In this document: one piece after another, positions 59,258 to 64,000 of the stretch | How the letters are laid out: each line of letters begins with the position of its first letter | How positions within the stretch are numbered: position 1 is the first letter of the stretch | Program-made: the position numbers and the translations under genes | NCBI RefSeq assembly: GCF_000399665.1 | Contig: NZ_KB976986.1 | Span: 1,864,773-1,928,772 of the forward strand | Source: Acinetobacter calcoaceticus ANC 3811 | GTDB taxonomy: Bacteria > Pseudomonadota > Gammaproteobacteria > Pseudomonadales > Moraxellaceae | Direction: 5' to 3' | DNA length: 64,000 nucleotides | Notes under the pieces: generated by a model | What the model was told of the DNA's origin: nothing | Seen by the model: the letters and a program-made list of their open reading frames with translations, nothing else | Database searches by the model: none

Positions 59258-59387
59258 ATTTTTGATTCTTTAGCGTTTTTAGCTTTTCCCCTTTGTAAGT
59301 TAAGTTATATTAGTCACATAGATTTTTAGCTCAAATTACCGAGCACTACGAATATAACAATTGATTTTTTTGCAAAGGGGAACGTTT

Positions 59388-61031
59388 ATGTCTGAGCATA
59401 CTTCGATTCATTTCGATCCAACAGCTTTACTCATCATTAAACATGAAATTGATCGCTCAATAAAACTGGTTGAAGGTGCAGTAAGTACTTTAATTGAAGA
59501 ACAAACACTCCCTTTTGGTATTGATGATGCATTAGAACAATTTAAGCAATGCACTCAAGTCCTACGTTTAATTGATATCCCCTATCTTGCAAAAATTACT
59601 CAATATTCAACTGAGCTAATGCAAAAAATTATTGCGAAGCCAACGCAAATTAATACGAACGATGTCGTTGCACTGAGTGAAGGCACGACTATGGTAAAAC
59701 GATATATTGAGTTTATCTGTTTGCGTGAATTACAAGTACCTCAGTTTCTTCTTAATACCTTAAATAATTTAGAATTAGCTTTAAATAAACCGCTGACATC
59801 TTCTGGACAAGCGATTGCTCCTTTACTTGCAAATACTTCACTTGAACTTCCATCTCCAGAAGTGTTTATAAATGAACAAACTCAGTTTATTCATCAGCTC
59901 TACAAGCTATCTCTGCATCAATTTTTAAACAAGACAGAAGCTACGCATAATTTTCAAGCTTTTAAACTGATTGCGACCTATTTAGTCAGCATGGCAAACC
60001 ATCAGCCAAGCCAACAATATTGGCAACTCGTAAATTATGCTTTCGATCATATCGATAACTTGCTTTTAAATGATTCACACCTACGCATACTCATTAATAT
60101 TGAAAGTTATATTGGTCAGTTCCTAGCAACTCCAGAAACTTTTAAGCCCGATTTAGCTGCCCTTGCAGATATTTTAAGTATCGTTATCGCTCAGGAAGAT
60201 GAGTTTGCGCACCATATTCGCAACCAACTGCATATTGGCGATGAAATACAAACAGACACGCAACTACTGGTTTTAAGCCGCCATCTTTTTGGTCCTGATT
60301 TTGAAACTATGCACGCAGTCAGCCAATTAATTTTGAGCGAAATGAACAAAGTGCGTAACGATATTGAGTATAACTATCAAAATATGTCGACTGAAAAAGC
60401 ACAGCAATTACAAACAAGTCTTTTACAGCTCGCATATACATTTAAGCTACTTAACCTTGATGAAGCTTCATCTCAACTTTCTCAACAAGCGAGTAGCTTA
60501 AGTCAGCTCAATATATTAAGTAATGAAAACTATGCTCAGCAGCTTATGGACAGCATTTTGTCTGCCATGAACTCAATTGGTATTTTGGTCCGCCAATATA
60601 CGTCTAGTCGCTTACAACTTAACGTGAACAATACGAATATTTCCTTAGATCGTCTTGATGAGGCACATCAAGCCTTACTCATCGAGACAAAAAATTTAAT
60701 TGATTTTATTTGTCAGAGCCTTACGTTGTATGCAAATGATCCAACACAAAATATTGAAGCAATTGCAGGTTCACTAAAAGAACTAGCGGGTGCCGCCGAA
60801 TTTCTCGGAAGTACCATTCAACAAGATGCTTTACTTCAAACTGCTCAATTTGTTCAACAACAACTTGAACAAAACCAGCCTTTTAATACAGACCAAATTC
60901 ACTGTATTTTTAACGTATTAGCGGGCCTTGACATGTTGGTTGACAATTTAAAAAACAAACAACCTGTTCTACAATCTATGTTTGATGTAGCATTGTCGAG
61001 TAGTCAACAACTTCAAGAAAAGGCAGCTTAA
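59388..61031 (+). CDS. fimL: FimL-like scaffold protein of twitching motility
   Basis: 547 residues from ATG 59388, chosen for AAAGGGGAACG just ahead of it. All-helical. It resembles FimL, a paralogue of the N-terminal HPt-rich part of the ChpA histidine kinase of Pseudomonas, without phosphorylatable His motifs that I can see. FimL links the Chp system and FimV to cyclic AMP control of type IV pili. The stop overlaps the nudC start by one base; the fimL-nudC order is the same as in P. aeruginosa, which supports the call. Function in this organism is inferred from that synteny and likeness. Confidence 0.85.
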   Translation: MSEHTSIHFDPTALLIIKHEIDRSIKLVEGAVSTLIEEQTLPFGIDDALEQFKQCTQVLRLIDIPYLAKITQYSTELMQKIIAKPTQINTNDVVALSEGTTMVKRYIEFICLRELQVPQFLLNTLNNLELALNKPLTSSGQAIAPLLANTSLELPSPEVFINEQTQFIHQLYKLSLHQFLNKTEATHNFQAFKLIATYLVSMANHQPSQQYWQLVNYAFDHIDNLLLNDSHLRILINIESYIGQFLATPETFKPDLAALADILSIVIAQEDEFAHHIRNQLHIGDEIQTDTQLLVLSRHLFGPDFETMHAVSQLILSEMNKVRNDIEYNYQNMSTEKAQQLQTSLLQLAYTFKLLNLDEASSQLSQQASSLSQLNILSNENYAQQLMDSILSAMNSIGILVRQYTSSRLQLNVNNTNISLDRLDEAHQALLIETKNLIDFICQSLTLYANDPTQNIEAIAGSLKELAGAAEFLGSTIQQDALLQTAQFVQQQLEQNQPFNTDQIHCIFNVLAGLDMLVDNLKNKQPVLQSMFDVALSSSQQLQEKAA

Positions 61032-61774
61032 TGTCTGAATTATCACTTGCTTATATTTTTCATCATCAACAATTACTGGTTGACCAAAACCTTCAACTGC
61101 CCAAAGTCGAAAAGTTAGCAAGTGATTTACTTTTCACTCATGATGAGCAGGTCATTGCACGTGACTTGCTTGCTGAGGAACCTATCCCCGAAGGCTTACA
61201 ACTTGTTCCAATTCGCCAACTCATTACAAGTTGGTCAAAAGAACAGTTCTTGCAAGCAAGCCGTGCTGTACAGTTACTTGAATGGCGACGCAATCATAAG
61301 TTTTGTAGTCACTGCGGACACCCAACAGAAGTTCACCCAACCGAATATGCAATGGTGTGTCCTTCTTGTCGCTATCACCAATATCCTCGTGTAAACCCCT
61401 GCATTATTACCGTCATTACGCGAGGTGATGATGAAATCTTGCTGGCGAAGTCAGTTCACAATAAAACCAACATGTATGGTTTGATCGCGGGTTTTGTTGA
61501 AGTTGGAGAAACTCTTGAAGAAGCGGTACAACGCGAAGCTTTTGAAGAAGTAGGCCTAAGACTCAAAAATGTTCAATATATGTCAAGTCAGCCTTGGCCG
61601 TTCCCAAGTAACCTTATGGTTGCTTTTAGAGCAGAATATGAGTCTGGTGAAATTAAGCTACAAGAAGAAGAAATTGCAGATGCACAATTCTTCAAAATTG
61701 ATCAATTACCCGAAATTCCATTTAAAGGTAGTATTGCTCATTCAATGATTATGCAGATTACCCAAGCTGGGTAA
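61031..61774 (+). CDS. nudC: NADH pyrophosphatase (NAD-cap hydrolase)
   Basis: 247 residues. Zinc ribbon with Cys 92, 95, 110 and 113 (FCSHCGHP, VCPSCRYH), Nudix box GFVEVGETLEEAVQREAFEEVG (about 154-176) and the NudC-specific SQPWPFPS. It hydrolyses NAD(H) to NMN(H) and AMP and removes the NAD cap of RNA. Translation is coupled to fimL (TAATG). Its last codons form one arm of a terminal hairpin. Confidence 0.95.
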   Translation: MSELSLAYIFHHQQLLVDQNLQLPKVEKLASDLLFTHDEQVIARDLLAEEPIPEGLQLVPIRQLITSWSKEQFLQASRAVQLLEWRRNHKFCSHCGHPTEVHPTEYAMVCPSCRYHQYPRVNPCIITVITRGDDEILLAKSVHNKTNMYGLIAGFVEVGETLEEAVQREAFEEVGLRLKNVQYMSSQPWPFPSNLMVAFRAEYESGEIKLQEEEIADAQFFKIDQLPEIPFKGSIAHSMIMQITQAG

Positions 61775-61811
61775 TCTGCCGTATTTTAAACGAGAATATC
61801 GTTTAAAATAC
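61753..61811. terminator. Two tandem hairpins between nudC and the convergent esterase
   Basis: First: GCAGATTACCC (61753-61763) with GGGTAATCTGC (61769-61779). Second: GTATTTTAAACGA (61781-61793) with TCGTTTAAAATAC (61799-61811). Both are perfect; the first includes the nudC stop and the second the esterase stop, so the terminator sits inside both gene ends. Confidence 0.8.
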
Positions 61812-62666
61812 TTCTTCAAGAAAATGTAAGATCGTTCTTTTAGTCCTGAAATAATGACTAATAAAACTAGAAAGACTGGCCAAAATTGTAATATGTCCAG
61901 TTTTAGGAATCACGGCGATATGGCTGTGATTTCCCTTTTCTCTAAGTGCTAAATCCATATCTAAAGTATTGTGTTTTTTCACAATCTGATCATTTTCAGC
62001 CATCAAAAGGTAATGCTTAATATTATTTTGATTGACGAAATAATATGGCATGACTTCTTTATAAGAGATGCCTTGATCAAATGCATCTTCGGCCAGTGGG
62101 TCACCCTTGTAGTCAAAATGATAAGGCCCAGCTAAACCAATTATTGCCTTAATTTTCCCTAGGCACTCAATTTTAGTTGAATCAGGGTGATAAACAGCAG
62201 ACATGACATTAAATGCACCTGCCGAATGCCCCATAAGTACAATATTTTCTGTAGAGATTTCTAGCTTGTCTTGGTTTTGATGCAAATAGTTCAATGCCTG
62301 AGTCAGGTCATCAACAAAACTTGGGAAAATATTTTTAGGTGCTAACTGATAGTTAATCACAGCAACGTCATAGCCTTCTTTGGCAAATGTCTCACCAATA
62401 AAAAGATAATCTCGTTTATTACCATGTTGCCAAGCCCCACCATGTACAAAAACAATAAGGGGCTGATGAGTTAGCTTTTTAACAGATCGGTAAACATCCA
62501 AACGGTGGCGAGGCTTTAGGCCATAACGAACATTTGGAACCTGCTCAAAACCATCTTTTGGCGTAAAACGGTTTAAAGCAAAACTCCCCAAATCATACAG
62601 GCGGAAATCTTTATAAAGAGTTCGCGCCTGTTCAATTTTGCTTTGTACTTGTTCAATCAGATTCAT
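61803..62666 (-). CDS. Alpha/beta hydrolase (esterase/lipase family)
   Basis: 287 residues. The oxyanion hole HGGAW lies near residue 95, the nucleophile elbow GHSAGA near 145, and the C-terminal His in KTGHITIL. This is the BD-FAE/hormone-sensitive-lipase-like group of acyl esterases. No signal peptide. It starts three bases after the BON lipoprotein stop, so the two form an operon. Substrate unknown. Confidence 0.87.
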   Translation of the reverse strand: MNLIEQVQSKIEQARTLYKDFRLYDLGSFALNRFTPKDGFEQVPNVRYGLKPRHRLDVYRSVKKLTHQPLIVFVHGGAWQHGNKRDYLFIGETFAKEGYDVAVINYQLAPKNIFPSFVDDLTQALNYLHQNQDKLEISTENIVLMGHSAGAFNVMSAVYHPDSTKIECLGKIKAIIGLAGPYHFDYKGDPLAEDAFDQGISYKEVMPYYFVNQNNIKHYLLMAENDQIVKKHNTLDMDLALREKGNHSHIAVIPKTGHITILASLSSFISHYFRTKRTILHFLEEVF

Positions 62667-62669
62667 ATA

Positions 62670-63377
62670 TTACTGTGCAGTCGAAGCAGGATCTGTTTGG
62701 TCAGGATCAATTGCAACAGGTGTTTGAACTGTTGGTTGAGCAATGACGTTATTAATAATCGGCGTAGTCGTTGTATTACCAGAACTTGCTGCTGGAGCAG
62801 GTGCCAAATCAATATTATCAATTAAAGTGACAATTTTGGTGACGTTACCAACGTTTTGTAAAACACTGTTTAAATCATTAATTTCAGCAGTATTTAAACG
62901 TCCCATTACATAAAGCACACCATCTTCGGTATGTACAAGAACCTTACTATCAGAAACCACAGGTGCTTTCATTAAAAGAGCACGCGTATTTGCTGTTACA
63001 CCCGCATCTTGCATGATGGTGTTATAGCTAACTTTGTTACCCACCGTAATATAGTTATGTACGGCTTTCACATCACTCATGGCTTTAAGGTTGTCTTCTG
63101 CCAATTGTTTCAAGTACGGGTCTGGTACTTGGCCAGTTAATAAAACTGTACTGTGGAAGCTTTCGATATTAATACGTGACTGCTTGAAACGTTGATCAAG
63201 TTTGTAAATGTTGATATTTGCTGTACGTTTAATTGAAGAGTCAATGAATACTTGGCCTAGACTGCGAACACCACTATCTGTGCCCACTGGAGCTGTGCCT
63301 GTTCCACCAGAAATAAAACTTGCGCAACCTGATAAACTTGCGACACAAAGCATTGTTACAGCAATACGTTTTAACAC
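62670..63377 (-). CDS. BON-domain outer-membrane lipoprotein, DolP-like
   Basis: 235 residues. Lipoprotein signal with lipobox SLSGC (Cys 18). Two BON domains (about 45-115 and 120-190; FIDSSIKRTANINIYKL, FHSTVLLTGQVP, VHTEDGVLYVMGRLN) follow, then a disordered Pro/Thr-rich tail. It resembles E. coli DolP (YraP), needed for outer-membrane integrity. In E. coli, yraN and dolP lie in one cluster with diaA; here a yraN homologue lies upstream without diaA, supporting the call. Confidence 0.87.
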   Translation of the reverse strand: MLKRIAVTMLCVASLSGCASFISGGTGTAPVGTDSGVRSLGQVFIDSSIKRTANINIYKLDQRFKQSRINIESFHSTVLLTGQVPDPYLKQLAEDNLKAMSDVKAVHNYITVGNKVSYNTIMQDAGVTANTRALLMKAPVVSDSKVLVHTEDGVLYVMGRLNTAEINDLNSVLQNVGNVTKIVTLIDNIDLAPAPAASSGNTTTTPIINNVIAQPTVQTPVAIDPDQTDPASTAQ

Positions 63378-63454
63378 TCCACCAGACTCCTATCAATTTC
63401 TTGGCTTGATCATAAAGCATCAGACTTAAATTTGCTCAAAAGAGTAATGAACTC

Positions 63455-63856
63455 TTAATCCAAAGTAAATGCATTTTCGATCCATTGCAGATCATAATGG
63501 AATTTTGAAAAGTCATGCTGTACTGTTTTTGCAATTTTCTGTGGAAAATCAAAACAAATCACATCAAAACGACAATAAAAATCCTGATAAGATGGATAGC
63601 GCTGTAAAAAACGCATTGCGGTTTTGATAATTTTCTTCTGTTTTGTCCACGTTACCATTTCACAAGCCTGCCCATAATTTCCTATAGTGCGTGCTTTTAC
63701 TTCAACAAAAACTAACTCTTGCCCTCTTTTGACGATTAAATCCACTTCGCCACGGCGTGAATGGTAATTACTTGTGACCCATACATAGTTTTGTGCTTGT
63801 AAAAGGCTTAAAGCAGTTTGCTCTGCCCATTTCCCCAACTGTTGTGCTAATAGCAT
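63455..63856 (-). CDS. yraN: YraN family (UPF0102) nuclease-like protein
   Basis: 133 residues from ATG 63856 (GGGGAAAATAAAA upstream; the upstream in-frame TTG is unsupported). Restriction-endonuclease-like fold with [25 protein letters not shown], containing the E-V-D and E-V-K residues of a PD-(D/E)XK site. Function unknown; the family is conserved next to lpoA, rsmI and dolP in gammaproteobacteria. 77 bp upstream of the BON lipoprotein on the same strand. Confidence 0.93.
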   Translation of the reverse strand: MLLAQQLGKWAEQTALSLLQAQNYVWVTSNYHSRRGEVDLIVKRGQELVFVEVKARTIGNYGQACEMVTWTKQKKIIKTAMRFLQRYPSYQDFYCRFDVICFDFPQKIAKTVQHDFSKFHYDLQWIENAFTLD

Positions 63857-63871
63857 TTTTATTTTCCCCAA

Positions 63872-64000
63872 TAAAAAGCATCTCTAGATGTTTTTATGCG
63901 TAAGTTATTTTCTTAAATTCATCTGTCGCATCAACTCTAAATCGAACAAATGAAAATCAGATCTTTTTCGAAAAGCTCAAGCTAGCAGACATTGTTCACG
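63872..64000. other. 129-bp end region
   Basis: No open frame enters from the window end on either strand. A short hairpin (GCATCT/AGATGT with flanking A and T runs at 63872-63896) may end a minus-strand transcript arriving from outside the window. Confidence 0.35.

Overview
The window looks like a chromosomal segment of an Acinetobacter species, most likely of the A. baumannii/calcoaceticus group. The grounds are low GC with Acinetobacter-like codon use, an RNase HI-DnaQ fusion gene, a full-length FimL next to NudC, an E. coli-type long ArgG, and aromatic and amino-acid catabolic genes mixed with core genes. Species identity is an inference from protein character; no database search was run.

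Layout. 1-5.4 kb: a tannase/feruloyl-esterase-like hydrolase (cut by the window start), an EamA exporter, and a divergent AraC regulator / coniferyl-type aldehyde dehydrogenase pair, which suggests hydroxycinnamate use. 5.4-7.4 kb: four small AT-rich genes on the minus strand that look like orphan immunity genes of polymorphic toxins; two carry a single frameshift. 7.5-20.9 kb: a nitrogen/carbon catabolic cluster with a CycA-like permease, astC-astA without astB/D/E, an Lrp/AsnC regulator, a gamma-aminobutyraldehyde-type dehydrogenase, a tandem NTF2-like protein, a FadR-type GntR regulator, a soluble Cache protein, a PuuP-like permease, a PuuB-like oxidase and an AroP-like permease. 21.3-30.6 kb: an AT-rich accessory stretch with a split-zinc-ribbon/glycine-zipper protein, a decayed gene, a 1491-residue Rhs/YD-repeat protein with a Sec signal peptide and a cysteine-rich C-terminal tail, its putative Sel1-like immunity partner, a TfdB-like flavin monooxygenase and an unusual alpha/beta hydrolase.

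30.7-34.9 kb: a D-amino-acid module (permease, LysR regulator, DadA-like dehydrogenase, RidA). 35.2-43.5 kb: a membrane-anchored unknown, tRNA-Ser(UGA), fadH, argG behind an attenuator-like hairpin, a membrane GGDEF cyclase, pyrC-rnt and tRNA-Glu(UUC). 43.5-48.8 kb: a DUF2726 protein, a TonB-dependent siderophore receptor, a GST and an Old-Yellow-Enzyme-type reductase. 48.9-61.8 kb: a conserved block, mltD-yejABEF on the minus strand and rnhA/dnaQ fusion, fimL and nudC on the plus strand, resembling the remembered order in Pseudomonas. 61.8-64 kb: an esterase, a BON-domain lipoprotein (DolP-like) and a YraN-family protein.

The most unusual parts are the frameshifted orphan immunity array, the Sec-exported Rhs protein with an unrecognised cysteine-rich tail, the astCA pair that could serve an AstB-independent ornithine route, the soluble Cache protein and structured leader ahead of the PuuP-like permease, and the zinc ribbon split by a glycine zipper. 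No CRISPR array, intact insertion sequence, integrase or prophage was seen.
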